Below are positions 1 through 8,588 of a DNA stretch of 64,000 bases, in pieces. The stretch is from positions 146,671 through 210,670 of the forward strand of contig CALUWE010000001.1 in NCBI GenBank assembly GCA_944324425.1, read 5' to 3'. Every line of letters begins with the position of its first letter. Positions within the stretch are counted from its first letter, which is position 1. The translations under genes were made by a program, and so were the position numbers. Source of the DNA: Candidatus Gastranaerophilales bacterium. Lineage in GTDB: Bacteria > Cyanobacteriota > Vampirovibrionia > Gastranaerophilales > Gastranaerophilaceae. The notes beneath the pieces were generated by a model. That model was given only the letters and a program-made list of their open reading frames with translations, had not been told where the DNA came from and did no database searches.

Positions 1-39
1 GCCAAAATTGAATGATATTGAGTAAGCCTGTTTATAACT

Positions 40-918
40 TTATTTGATATTTTTTCCATGGTCGTTAACTTCTTTGTTGTAAATTGAACAATCGCTTAGT
101 TTAAAACCAAGTGCTTTAATTTCATCTGTAATTGTTTCATCTTCAGTTATTTTATATTCATTATAATTATACGGCTTCAAAATTTCATTTTCATAATAAG
201 CGGGATGAATTAAAAGCTCAACAATGCCGCCTTCAATTGCCCTCAAGCCTTCTAAAACCGTGTTTTTATCCATAAAGCCCGTGTAGGTTACACCCAAAAG
301 ATAATCGTTTGTTAAAAAGTTTTTTGGCAAGTATTTCTTATTTTGAACCGTAAAATAATTCAAAAGCCCCCTTTTAATTAAATTTACGGGGTATTTTAAA
401 TTAAGATTTTTCTTTAAATTTTTTACTATATAAGGCTTTTCAAATTGGGTTCTTATGTATGGAATTTTATATTCATCCGCCAGTTTGCAGACAATTTTAA
501 AAATATTTGGAATTGAATGAATATGAACGTGAGAATTTATGTGGTTAATTTCAAAGTCGGATAAAATTCTTTCAATTTGCGCCCTGAATTCAAATTCAAC
601 GGAATTTAGAAAATCAATGTCGTTTGATTTTTTTAAAATGTCGATATAACCCAAATTAAAATTGCTTTTGGAATCAACCAAAAATTTAGCTTCTGTTACA
701 CTTTTTCCTTCTATTAAATTAAGATGAATTCCGAATTTAATATTTTTTAGGTCGGAAATTAAAGATGTTGCTTCATTGTAACCTTCCATATTGGCTAAAA
801 CGCAAGAAGTTGCAAGAACCCCTGCTTTAATTCCCCTGTACACACCCATATTAAAGGGGTGCGAATGGCCAAAGTCATCCGAATTAAAAATCAATATTTT
901 TTCTTTTTTAGCCTGCAT
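40..918 (-). CDS. ChbG/YdjC (HpnK)-family carbohydrate deacetylase
   Basis: A 292-residue protein of the YdjC/ChbG fold, a metal-dependent family that removes acetyl groups from N-acetylated sugars or acts in hopanoid tailoring (HpnK). The N-terminal NSDDFG supplies the paired aspartates, the mid-protein HINSHVHIH supplies the histidines of the metal site, and LLIHPAYY near residue 240 is the typical C-terminal His-Pro motif. There is no signal peptide, so it is probably cytosolic. Its start codon lies inside the 3' end of the LOG-family gene (11-bp overlap), so the two are probably co-transcribed. The substrate cannot be read from the sequence. Confidence 0.85.
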   Translation of the reverse strand: MQAKKEKILIFNSDDFGHSHPFNMGVYRGIKAGVLATSCVLANMEGYNEATSLISDLKNIKFGIHLNLIEGKSVTEAKFLVDSKSNFNLGYIDILKKSNDIDFLNSVEFEFRAQIERILSDFEINHINSHVHIHSIPNIFKIVCKLADEYKIPYIRTQFEKPYIVKNLKKNLNLKYPVNLIKRGLLNYFTVQNKKYLPKNFLTNDYLLGVTYTGFMDKNTVLEGLRAIEGGIVELLIHPAYYENEILKPYNYNEYKITEDETITDEIKALGFKLSDCSIYNKEVNDHGKNIK

Positions 919-1510
919 GTTTTAAAAGTTCTTCTTTTCCGAAATTTGTTTTTTCAAACGTATAACCTTTTAAATAATTAATGGCGTCAATTGGCGTATC
1001 TGCAACAAAATAAAGTTTTCTTGCGTTTTTGTTTGCAAAATTTTTGTTTATTATATTGTCAAAGAATTTTAAAAGATGGTCATAAAAACCGTTTGTATTT
1101 AAAATTATAATCGGTTTGTTGTTATAGCATAATTGTTTTTGAACAATCATTTCAGACAACTCCTCAAGAGTGCCGAAACCGCCTGCAAGAGCAATAACGG
1201 CATCAGATTTTTCATCTAATTTGGCTTTTCTTTCTCTCATGCCGTCTGTTAAATAAAATTCGTTGCAAAAGTCTTCGTTGCCGCAAAGCGCATATAATTT
1301 TTCAGGCATGACTCCTGTTATTTTAGAACCGAAATCTTTGGCGGTTTTTGAAACTTTATACATAATGCCTAATTTTGAGCCGCCGTAAACAATGTCGTAA
1401 TTGTTTTCGGCTAAAAGTCTGCCCAGAATTTCAGCATCTTTATAATACCCTTCATCCAACAAATTACTGGATGAACAAAAAATACAAATCTTTTTTATTT
1501 TGTTTTCCAT
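908..1510 (-). CDS. LOG-family protein (lysine decarboxylase-like nucleotide phosphoribohydrolase)
   Basis: A 200-residue Rossmann-like protein of the LOG (YvdD/Lonely Guy) family, whose characterised members hydrolyse nucleoside 5'-monophosphates to a free base and ribose-5-phosphate. YGGSKLGIM, the MRERKAKL stretch and the signature GGFGTLEEL are present. The residue before the signature GG is Ala, where Pro is usual (PGGxGTxxE); this is probably neutral. It lies directly upstream of the ChbG-family gene and overlaps it. The promoter appears to sit in the end of the preceding gene, with TTGACT and TATACT 17 nt apart and the -10 ending 6 nt before the ATG. No Shine-Dalgarno is visible, so the mRNA is probably leaderless. 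Confidence 0.88.
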   Translation of the reverse strand: MENKIKKICIFCSSSNLLDEGYYKDAEILGRLLAENNYDIVYGGSKLGIMYKVSKTAKDFGSKITGVMPEKLYALCGNEDFCNEFYLTDGMRERKAKLDEKSDAVIALAGGFGTLEELSEMIVQKQLCYNNKPIIILNTNGFYDHLLKFFDNIINKNFANKNARKLYFVADTPIDAINYLKGYTFEKTNFGKEELLKHAG

Positions 1511-1516
1511 ACTGTA

Positions 1517-1545
1517 AGTATAAAAAAAGCCTGATTAATAGTCAA
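1517..1545 (-). promoter_or_regulatory. Promoter of LOG-family gene, predicted leaderless
   Basis: On the minus strand TTGACT (1540-1545) and TATACT (1517-1522) are separated by 17 nt. The -10 ends 6 nt before the ATG at 1510, so transcription should begin at or next to the start codon. The promoter overlaps the last codons of the TPR/NHL gene. Confidence 0.6.
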
Positions 1546-2605
1546 ACAATGAACCTGCAGGCACCATAATGGGCGCTGTAATGCTTGTTTGAGGGTCGGT
1601 TCTTGTAAAATTGGATTCAATAATAGAAGGTGTACCTATCGGGTTTCTGTCAGTTGTCGGAAAGGTAATCACTTTTTCATGCTCAGGTGCTTTTATTCCT
1701 TCTTCTTGTTTTGTTTCAGGATTTTTCATTTCTTCTTGCTTTTGAACTGAAGAAAGTTTTAAAATGTCTGAAATATCATAAGATATAACGCTGTTATTTT
1801 GCTGTTCGGTTACATAAATTTTTGAATTTTTTTCATCCAAATTTATGCAATAGGGTTTTTTTACATACATTAAAACATTCGGATTTCCTTTTTTATCAAA
1901 GCAAACAACATTTCCCTTGTTGTAGTTTGCAACATAAATATTGTCGAATGAATCTATTGCAATGCCTATTGGGCCGTCTATACCTTTTTCTTTACCTGCA
2001 AAAACAAACTTATTTAAACCGTCAGACGAGATTTTAAAAATAGTGCTTTGAGAAAAGCTTGCAACTATCATATTCCCGTTTGAATCTATAACAAGCCCTG
2101 AGGGAGCCGGAACAGAACCTACTATGGATGTTTTTATGCTTTGTGCAGCCTTCACCCTTGATTCTTCCTGAATTTCGCTTTGTCGTTTTGTAATTTTATC
2201 CGACAATATTTTTGCCTTAGCTCCAAATTCATCACCGGCGGGAATTTTTGAAAGATAATTTTGCGCTTTTGCCAAATAGCCCTTTTTATAAAGCAGGTTT
2301 GAATATTGGTAAATGCTTTCATAATCCTTCGGTTCAAGCTTTAACAATGCTTCGTAACTCAAAATTGCATCTTGATATTTGCCCACCGACTCTTGAATTC
2401 TTGCCAAATTATAGTAAGCTTCATAGAATTCGGGGTTAATTGAAATTGCTTTTTTAAACGTTGCAATTGATTGCTCAATTTTGTCCTGCTCATATAAATC
2501 TATGCCTTTGTTATACAGCACGGTAGCATCGTCTTCAATGGAAGCGAATGCAGGCATTATGAAAAACAAACCCAATAAGATTGTGAGCAAAAAACTTTTT
2601 TTCAT
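1535..2605 (-). CDS. Exported TPR and NHL-repeat protein
   Basis: 356 residues. Residues 1-21 form a signal peptide ending near PAFAS. Residues about 25-130 hold three TPR units (for example NPEFYEAYYNLARIQESVG and PKDYESIYQYSNLLYKKG). Residues about 165-275 hold NHL-type beta-propeller repeats (SGLVIDSNGNMIVA, GIAIDSFDNIYVA). There are too few blades for a complete propeller, so it may be partial or may pair with another chain. The Pro/Thr-rich tail has no recognised domain. It is probably an envelope scaffold; the partner is unknown. The start follows an extended -10 (TGCTAAAAT) by 6 nt with no Shine-Dalgarno, suggesting leaderless translation. Confidence 0.75.
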   Translation of the reverse strand: MKKSFLLTILLGLFFIMPAFASIEDDATVLYNKGIDLYEQDKIEQSIATFKKAISINPEFYEAYYNLARIQESVGKYQDAILSYEALLKLEPKDYESIYQYSNLLYKKGYLAKAQNYLSKIPAGDEFGAKAKILSDKITKRQSEIQEESRVKAAQSIKTSIVGSVPAPSGLVIDSNGNMIVASFSQSTIFKISSDGLNKFVFAGKEKGIDGPIGIAIDSFDNIYVANYNKGNVVCFDKKGNPNVLMYVKKPYCINLDEKNSKIYVTEQQNNSVISYDISDILKLSSVQKQEEMKNPETKQEEGIKAPEHEKVITFPTTDRNPIGTPSIIESNFTRTDPQTSITAPIMVPAGSLFDY

Positions 2606-2611
2606 GCTATT

Positions 2612-2640
2612 ATTTTAGCAAAAAAGGGCAATAAAAACAA
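2612..2640 (-). promoter_or_regulatory. Extended -10 promoter of TPR/NHL gene, predicted leaderless
   Basis: Minus-strand TGC then TAAAAT (2612-2617), with a weak -35 TTGTTT at 2635-2640. The -10 ends 6 nt before the ATG at 2605. Confidence 0.5.
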
Positions 2641-2680
2641 TTATAATCTTAAATTTTGCCATAATGATTGAAGGAAAAAG

Positions 2681-3667
2681 ATGTTAATATTCGGAATTGA
2701 AACAAGCTGCGATGAAACAGCTGCGGCCATAATTAAAGACGGCAGAGAAGTTATTGCAAATGTTGTTGCAACACAAATTAAAACCCACGAAAAATTCGGC
2801 GGGGTTATCCCCGAAATTGCGGCAAGGGAACATTTGGATGCAATTAATGTTGTGATTGACGAAACATTTGAAATTGCAAAAAAGAATTTTAATATTGAAC
2901 CGAATGATATTGACGCTTTTTCATCCACAGTAGGCCCGGGGTTAGTAGGGTGTTTGCTTGTCGGGTTAAATGCCGCAAAAAGCCTTTCTCTTGTTTATAA
3001 TAAGCCCTATATCGGAATTAACCACCTTCAGGGGCATGTTTGTGCAAACTTTTTAGAAACAGAATTAAAACCCCCTTTTATCTGCCTTTTGGTTTCAGGC
3101 GGACACACACAGGTTATAAAGGTTGAAGATTATGATAAACAAGAAATTATAGCTTCCACCATAGATGATGCAACAGGTGAAGTTTACGATAAAGTTGCAA
3201 GGCTGATGGGGCTTCCGTACCCTGGCGGCATTAAGCTTGATAAACTGGCACAAACAGGGAACCCTAAAGCTTTTATTTTGCCAAAGGCAAAAGTTAAAGA
3301 AAATGAATTTAGTTTTTCCGGCTTAAAAACCGCAGTTTTAAGGCTTGTTCAATCATATAAGGGGGGAGAGCTTCCTGTGGCTGATATTTGTGCAAGCTTT
3401 CAAGAAAATATAACATCCACTTTAATTGATAAAACAAAAAAACTTGCGGATAAATATAATATTAAAACTATTGTTTTATCCGGAGGGGTTGCTGCTAATT
3501 CCGAGTTAAGAAAAAAATTATTTGCTCTTCAAGATATGGGGTATAAAACTTTTGCACCTCAGATGAAATTTTGCACGGATAATGCCGCTATGGTTGCATC
3601 CTGTGCTTATTTTAACCCGATTAAAACAGATGACCCGTTAATTTTAGAAGCATTTTCCAGAAGCTAG
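2681..3667 (+). CDS. tsaD: tRNA N6-adenosine threonylcarbamoyltransferase TsaD
   Basis: 328 residues, typical TsaD length. TsaD transfers the threonylcarbamoyl group to A37 of ANN-decoding tRNAs, working with TsaB, TsaC and TsaE, none of which is in this window. The N-terminal FGIETSCDETAAA, the metal-binding HLQGH at about residues 110-114, LVSGGHTQ, and FSFSGLKTA followed by LSGGVAANSELR are all family signatures of the ASKHA fold. A good ribosome site (AAGGAAAAAG) ends directly before the ATG region. The gene is divergent from the TPR/NHL gene. Confidence 0.97.
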   Translation: MLIFGIETSCDETAAAIIKDGREVIANVVATQIKTHEKFGGVIPEIAAREHLDAINVVIDETFEIAKKNFNIEPNDIDAFSSTVGPGLVGCLLVGLNAAKSLSLVYNKPYIGINHLQGHVCANFLETELKPPFICLLVSGGHTQVIKVEDYDKQEIIASTIDDATGEVYDKVARLMGLPYPGGIKLDKLAQTGNPKAFILPKAKVKENEFSFSGLKTAVLRLVQSYKGGELPVADICASFQENITSTLIDKTKKLADKYNIKTIVLSGGVAANSELRKKLFALQDMGYKTFAPQMKFCTDNAAMVASCAYFNPIKTDDPLILEAFSRS

Positions 3668-3724
3668 ACAAAAAATTTTTTTTCGGGTTTTAAATGTGTA
3701 TTCACATATTTTCGAGGTATTGAA

Positions 3725-4294
3725 ATGAATATAAACCCTGTAAATAATTCTTGTAATTTCGGCAAAAGCCCGATTTTCAATTGCACGGTAAAAAGAAAAG
3801 GTACTAACCAAAAAGAAGGCGCAACTTTATACATATATGACAAAAGAAATCCTGATGACAGAAAAGAAATCAGAGAATCAAACTTGCCCGTAAGATTGCG
3901 CACAAATTTTGACAATTTATTTGCTGCAAAAAATGCAAAATTTTATTGTCTTCAAACAGATGGCACACAAGAATTTGTTTCTGCCGCACAAACAAGCAGG
4001 CATTATAAACCCGAAGAAGGAAAATACGGCGGATTACATACTATTATTGACGAATACGGCGAAAGCACAGATTTTGTTGACCCCGCAACACCTCTTTTGG
4101 CGCACATTGCAAAAACAGCAATGGAAAAAGGGGACGGCTATATAGCAACATCTTTCAGAGCCGAAGAAGCGCCCTCATTTAAAAATGCAAGCTTTTCCGA
4201 AACAAAATATGAAAATTGGGTGATTCCCGAAAGGCGTTTTGTCGGCTTGATTGACAGAGCAGAAAAAAGAGCCGGAATTGAATATATAGTATAA
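3725..4294 (+). CDS. Hypothetical protein with N-terminal NFGK motif
   Basis: I do not recognise this 189-residue protein. There is no signal peptide or membrane helix. NFGKSPIF occurs near residue 11, resembling FKG-type motifs in two other orphans of this window (at 15128 and 54494). The centre is polar (YGGLHTIIDEYGE) and the end is basic. A Shine-Dalgarno GAGG lies 8-9 nt before the ATG, and the codon use is like that of its neighbours, so it looks like a real gene. It sits alone between tsaD and the convergent gatD. Probably lineage-specific. Confidence 0.65.
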   Translation: MNINPVNNSCNFGKSPIFNCTVKRKGTNQKEGATLYIYDKRNPDDRKEIRESNLPVRLRTNFDNLFAAKNAKFYCLQTDGTQEFVSAAQTSRHYKPEEGKYGGLHTIIDEYGESTDFVDPATPLLAHIAKTAMEKGDGYIATSFRAEEAPSFKNASFSETKYENWVIPERRFVGLIDRAEKRAGIEYIV

Positions 4295-4303
4295 AACCAT
4301 GCT

Positions 4304-5041
4304 CTACTTACGTTTAACACAATATTCATGCGTTTTCTCTTCAATTTCATCATTCAGGGCAGGCAGCGGAATTTCACATTTATATTTTCTTTTTAAAGCC
4401 AATGAAATTAAATAGTCGCAAAATTTTGGATTTTTCGGAAGCAGCGACCCATGAAGATATGTGCCGAAGACGTTTTTAAACCTTGCGCCTTCGGTTTTAT
4501 CTTTGCCGTTATTGCCGTAACCGTTTATAACTTTCATTAAAGGTTTGGTATCCCCCTTTAAAAAAGTGAGGCCGCTATGGTTTTCAAAGCCTGTTATTGT
4601 TGAATCATCAATATATGAACATTTGCCTGTAATGTTGCCGATAAATCTTTTGTTTCCGGCAACGGTGTATGCATCCAAAAGGCCTATGCCGTCAAGCTTA
4701 TCCGCATTTTTTGGCTGATAATAGTGTCCTAAAAGCTGGTAACCGCCGCAAATTCCAAGAAATACGGCGTCTTGTTCCATTGCGCGGTGCAAACGTTCCT
4801 TGTTTTTCAAAAGTTCTTTTGATGCTTCTATTTGCTGTTTATCTTGACCGCCGCCAATAAAATAAAAATCAAATTCATCAGGGTTAATTCTGAATCCCGA
4901 TTTGATTTCAACCACATTGACATTAATTCCCCGCCAATTGCATCTGTTTTTAACGGCCGTTATATTGCCTAAATCGCCGTATATATTGAGCAATTCAGGA
5001 TAAAGATGTGCAATTGTAATTGAAAAATCTATTTGATTCAA
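4304..5041 (-). CDS. gatD: Lipid II isoglutaminyl synthase, glutaminase subunit GatD-like
   Basis: A 245-residue class I glutamine amidotransferase of the CobQ/GatD type. FLGICGGYQLLG carries the nucleophile Cys and GTYLHGSLLPKNP carries the catalytic His. The N-terminal HLYPELLNIYGDLGN and the overall size match GatD rather than full-length CobQ. GatD supplies ammonia to MurT, which amidates the D-Glu of lipid II. MurT is not adjacent, which is unusual because murT-gatD are often neighbours. The gene starts 1 nt after the proS stop and is probably co-transcribed with proS. A cobyric-acid-related role is the main alternative. Confidence 0.8.
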   Translation of the reverse strand: MNQIDFSITIAHLYPELLNIYGDLGNITAVKNRCNWRGINVNVVEIKSGFRINPDEFDFYFIGGGQDKQQIEASKELLKNKERLHRAMEQDAVFLGICGGYQLLGHYYQPKNADKLDGIGLLDAYTVAGNKRFIGNITGKCSYIDDSTITGFENHSGLTFLKGDTKPLMKVINGYGNNGKDKTEGARFKNVFGTYLHGSLLPKNPKFCDYLISLALKRKYKCEIPLPALNDEIEEKTHEYCVKRK

Positions 5042-5042
5042 T

Positions 5043-6755
5043 TTAATTTACCTTTAATTTTTTAACCTCTTCAGCAATTTTTTGAACGGCTTTATCAGGA
5101 GTGATTGTAACCATTTCACCTGTTTGTCTTGTTTTGGATTCAACAAGCCCGTCTTTGATTGTTTTTCCGACTGTAATTCTATAAGGGAAACCGATTAAAT
5201 CGGCATCTTTGAATTTAACGCCTGCTCTGTCGTCTCTGTCATCTATAACAACTTCAACGCCCTCTTTTTGAAGTTTTTCATAAATTTCAAATGCAACTTT
5301 TTTCTGCTCTTCTTCTTGAATGTTGACAGGAACCACAACACAATGATAAGGTGCAATTGCTAACGGCCAAATAATGCCAAAATCATCATGGTGTTTTTCA
5401 ATGGCGGCAGCTGCCGTTCTTGTAATGCCGATACCGTAGCAGCCCATAATAAAGGGTTTATTTTCGCCGTTTTCATCCGTGTAGGTTGCATTCATGGGTT
5501 TTGAATATTTTGTGCCCAACTGGAAAATGTTTCCGACTTCAATGCCTCTTGTAATAAATAAGGGTTTTTTGCAAACAGGGCAAAGTTCCCCTGCCTTTAC
5601 AAGTGAAACATCTACAAATTCAGGGGTTGATTTAAAATTGTAGCCTACAATGTGTTTATCAAGTTCATTTGCGCCTATTACAAAGTTTTTCATTCCTTTA
5701 GCTGATAAGTCAAAAATGATTTTTATTTTATCTTCTAAGCCTACAAATGAAAGAAAGCCTGCTTTTGAACCCGTATATTCGCTTGTCTCGTCTTCCGTTG
5801 CCTTTCTTATTTCAAGGCCGCCAACCGCATTTAAAAGCTTTGTTTCTTCAACTTCTTTATCGCCTCTTATCATAACCATAACGGGTTTTGAATCTACAAT
5901 ATAGAAAACCGATTTTAAAATGTTATTTTCATTAACACCTAAAAATTCCGCTAAATCCTTAATTGTTTTAACATTTGGGGTATCAACAATTTTTTCTTCC
6001 GCAAAATTCGTTGTTGTTTCAATTTCATTTAAAATTGAAGTTGAATGGTTTGAATTTGCGGAATAATCACAATTTTTGCAATAAAAAACATCGTCTTCCC
6101 CTGTTTGGGTTTCTGTTAAAACCATAAATTCATGGCTAACCTTGCCGCCGATTGCACCTGAATCCGATTGAACGGGCTTTGTGTCTAAACCGCAGCGATC
6201 AAAAATTCTTTTATAAGTATTCCACATGTTTTTATATTCTTCATCCAAACTTTCTTGAGATGTGTGGAAAGAATAGCCGTCTTTCATAATAAACTCTCTG
6301 CCTCTTAATAAACCAAATCTTGGGCGAATTTCATCTCTGAATTTTAATTGGAATTGATATAAATTTATAGGCAATTGTTTATATGAATTTAAAATGCCGT
6401 CAACAATTGATGTTATAACTTCTTCATGGGTTGGCCCCAAGCAAAGTTCAACATCGTGCCTGTCTTTCATTCTTAACAGCTCTTTACCGTAAACTTGCCA
6501 TCTGCCTGATTTTTGCCAAAGTTCAGCCGGTTGTACAAAAGGCATGGAAAGTTCCTGCGCCCCTGCTTTATTCAATTCTTCCCTTGCAATTTGTTCAATT
6601 TTAGATATAACCCTTTTCATTAAAGGCAAATACGAATAAATTCCGTTTGTTAATTTTTTAATATATCCTGCTCTGACTAATAATTTATGGCTCATGGCTT
6701 CTGCATCTTGGGGAAAATCCCTCAAGGTCTGCACAAAAAGTTTACTCATTTTCAT
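5043..6755 (-). CDS. proS: Prolyl-tRNA synthetase
   Basis: 570 residues, the length of a bacterial-type ProRS with an editing insertion. Class II motif 2 (FRDEIRPRFGLLRGREFIMKD) and motif 3 (GCYGIGITRT) are clear. The insertion domain lies at about residues 225-400 (GDKEVEETKLLNAVGG, KHIVGYNF), and the C-terminal anticodon-binding domain follows (VVVPVNIQ, DDRDDRAGVKFKDAD). The ATG at 6755 is preferred over that at 6749 because AAAGG lies 13 nt upstream. An extended -10 (TGC then TATAAT) lies at 6795-6803. gatD follows immediately. Confidence 0.97.
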   Translation of the reverse strand: MKMSKLFVQTLRDFPQDAEAMSHKLLVRAGYIKKLTNGIYSYLPLMKRVISKIEQIAREELNKAGAQELSMPFVQPAELWQKSGRWQVYGKELLRMKDRHDVELCLGPTHEEVITSIVDGILNSYKQLPINLYQFQLKFRDEIRPRFGLLRGREFIMKDGYSFHTSQESLDEEYKNMWNTYKRIFDRCGLDTKPVQSDSGAIGGKVSHEFMVLTETQTGEDDVFYCKNCDYSANSNHSTSILNEIETTTNFAEEKIVDTPNVKTIKDLAEFLGVNENNILKSVFYIVDSKPVMVMIRGDKEVEETKLLNAVGGLEIRKATEDETSEYTGSKAGFLSFVGLEDKIKIIFDLSAKGMKNFVIGANELDKHIVGYNFKSTPEFVDVSLVKAGELCPVCKKPLFITRGIEVGNIFQLGTKYSKPMNATYTDENGENKPFIMGCYGIGITRTAAAAIEKHHDDFGIIWPLAIAPYHCVVVPVNIQEEEQKKVAFEIYEKLQKEGVEVVIDDRDDRAGVKFKDADLIGFPYRITVGKTIKDGLVESKTRQTGEMVTITPDKAVQKIAEEVKKLKVN

Positions 6756-6794
6756 ATAGCTTATAATTCCTTTATAAAAGTTTTTGATAAAAAA

Positions 6795-6803
6795 ATTATA
6801 GCA
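6795..6803 (-). promoter_or_regulatory. Extended -10 promoter of proS
   Basis: Minus-strand TGC followed directly by TATAAT, about 40 nt before the proS ATG. This leaves room for a leader with the AAAGG ribosome site. Confidence 0.5.
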
Positions 6804-6808
6804 TTAAT

Positions 6809-6848
6809 TAAAAAATAAAGTGTGCAAATATATAACCTGCACACTTTA
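6809..6848 (-). terminator. Intrinsic terminator after the exported orphan gene
   Basis: The inverted repeat AAAGTGTGCA / TGCACACTTT is followed on the minus strand by an A/T run ending in six T. It lies just downstream of the 6871-7416 gene. Confidence 0.8.
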
Positions 6849-6870
6849 TTTGAAAAAATTTCAATTTTTA

Positions 6871-7416
6871 TTATAGGTCTTCAAGAATAAATTCGTCTTC
6901 TAAAGCCCTTTGAACTCTTGTTTCGGTTTTCGGCGCATCTTCTTCACTCACGTTAAGAATTTCTCTTGCGCTGTCTTCGCTGCCATTTGAACCTTTAACA
7001 ATTCTGCCCGTATATTCAAGACGTTTAATATCGTCATCAAATAATCTTTGGAATCTGTCGTTGGGGTTAACAAATCTGCTGTAACTTGGCGATGCATCAA
7101 ACCAGCCGTTTTGGAAATTAATTTCTTTAAATCCGAAATCAGACGAATCTGAGGCAGGGTCCCAATATCTTCTCGCCATTTGATAATATTTTAAAATAGG
7201 ATTATCTGAATAAAATTTTCTTGAGTAGAAGGGCACGTAATCTTTTTCAGCACCTTGTTTTAAATATCTTGCAGTATCAACTATTTTTAATAACTCCTGA
7301 GAATAACCTTTTTCTTGAAGGCTTGCTATATCAGAAGAAGTGTATTCTTCGTAATAAGCATATGATGCCTGCGCAACAATAAGAAATGCCGTAAGCAGTA
7401 ACATTACTTTTTTCAT
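6871..7416 (-). CDS. Exported hypothetical protein
   Basis: A 181-residue protein I cannot assign. Residues 1-20 form a signal peptide (cleavage near SYAYYE), so it is exported to the periplasm or envelope. The mature part is rich in Tyr, Phe, Asp and Ser, with no recognisable catalytic motif, and the C-terminus is acidic (ALEDEFILEDL). AAAGGAAAA precedes the ATG. It is a single gene with its own terminator, between proS and ispG. Confidence 0.65.
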   Translation of the reverse strand: MKKVMLLLTAFLIVAQASYAYYEEYTSSDIASLQEKGYSQELLKIVDTARYLKQGAEKDYVPFYSRKFYSDNPILKYYQMARRYWDPASDSSDFGFKEINFQNGWFDASPSYSRFVNPNDRFQRLFDDDIKRLEYTGRIVKGSNGSEDSAREILNVSEEDAPKTETRVQRALEDEFILEDL

Positions 7417-7502
7417 AAATTTTCCTTTTAAATTGCAAACTTTGCTACACTTAATATTATTATATATGTGTTTTTGATTTAAACCAACTATATGAAGTAA
7501 AT

Positions 7503-8549
7503 TTAATCCAAATCGCTTAAAACAATTTTTTCAAATTCATCTAAAAGTTCATTTTCTTTAACTTTTTTTATTAATTCGCCTTTTTTAAAAATGTAGCCTT
7601 CGCCAATAGCGCCCGCTATGCCGTAATCTGCGTCTTTTGCTTCGTTTGGCCCGTTAACGGGGCAGCCCATTGTCGCAATTGTAATTGGCTTATCTAAATT
7701 TTTGAACCTTTCTTCAACTTTATGCGCAAGGTCTATTAAATTAATTTTGCATCTTCCGCAAGTGGGGCAAGAAACAAAATTAACGCCTTTTCTTCTTAAT
7801 TTTAAAGCGGATAAAATATCAAACCCTGCTTTTACTTCTTCAATCGGGTTTTCAGTTAGGGATACTCTTATGGTGTCGCCTATGCCGTCAGCTAACAAGG
7901 AGCCTATTCCGATTGCGGATTTTATAATTCCGCCTCTTAGGGTTCCTGCTTCAGTTACGCCCAAGTGAAGCGGGTATGGAATTAATTCATAAATTTTTCT
8001 GTAAGCTTCAATCATTGTCATAACATCTGATGATTTCAGAGAAACTTTTATCAAATTAAAATCAAGGTCTTCTAAAATTTTAATGTGATCAAGTGCACTT
8101 TTAATCATTTTATCAGCTAAATTCATTGAAGAATCTGAATATAAATATTTTTCTAATGAGCCGCCATTTATACCAATTCTGATTGGAATATTTCTTTTTT
8201 TTGCAACTTGAACCACTTGTTGAACATGGTCAACTCCGCCAATATTCCCCGGGTTCAAGCGAAGAGCATCAATTCCCATATCCATTGCAGTTAAAGCGAG
8301 ACGGTAATCAAAATGAATATCTGCCACAAGCGGGATATTGGTTTTATTTTTAATTTCTTTAATTGCTTCGGCGCAGGTTTTATTTAATACAGCAAGCCTA
8401 ACTATGTCGCAGCCGGCTTTTTGCAGTTCATTTATTTGTTTAACTGTTTTATCAATATCATCTGTCGGGGTATTTGTCATACTTTGCACAGAAATCGGCG
8501 CACCGGCCCCTATTAAAATGTCCCCTATTTTAATTTGAATCTTTTTCAT
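7503..8549 (-). CDS. ispG: 4-hydroxy-3-methylbut-2-enyl diphosphate synthase IspG
   Basis: 348 residues, the single-domain bacterial IspG (GcpE) length. It performs the penultimate step of the MEP isoprenoid pathway. N-terminal PISVQSMTNTPTDD, then DIHFDYRLA and RLNPGNIG, then the C-terminal [4Fe-4S] ligands CPTCGRC and MGCPVNGPNEAK are canonical. GGTGGG lies upstream of the ATG as a plausible ribosome site. Divergent from the metallophosphoesterase at 8589. Confidence 0.96.
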   Translation of the reverse strand: MKKIQIKIGDILIGAGAPISVQSMTNTPTDDIDKTVKQINELQKAGCDIVRLAVLNKTCAEAIKEIKNKTNIPLVADIHFDYRLALTAMDMGIDALRLNPGNIGGVDHVQQVVQVAKKRNIPIRIGINGGSLEKYLYSDSSMNLADKMIKSALDHIKILEDLDFNLIKVSLKSSDVMTMIEAYRKIYELIPYPLHLGVTEAGTLRGGIIKSAIGIGSLLADGIGDTIRVSLTENPIEEVKAGFDILSALKLRRKGVNFVSCPTCGRCKINLIDLAHKVEERFKNLDKPITIATMGCPVNGPNEAKDADYGIAGAIGEGYIFKKGELIKKVKENELLDEFEKIVLSDLD

Positions 8550-8553
8550 AAAT

Positions 8554-8582
8554 TTGCAAACCCACCTGTTTTTGTTTATTAT
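8554..8582 (+). promoter_or_regulatory. Promoter of metallophosphoesterase gene, predicted leaderless
   Basis: TTGCAA (8554-8559) and TATTAT (8577-8582) are 17 nt apart. The -10 ends 6 nt before the ATG at 8589, and no Shine-Dalgarno is visible. This supports 8589 over the upstream in-frame ATG at 8535, which would overlap ispG. Confidence 0.55.
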
Positions 8583-8588
8583 TGTAGC

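Noticed and set aside
8535..8588. Extended N-terminus of the metallophosphoesterase
   Set aside because: It would overlap ispG and include promoter elements; family members start at the later ATG.
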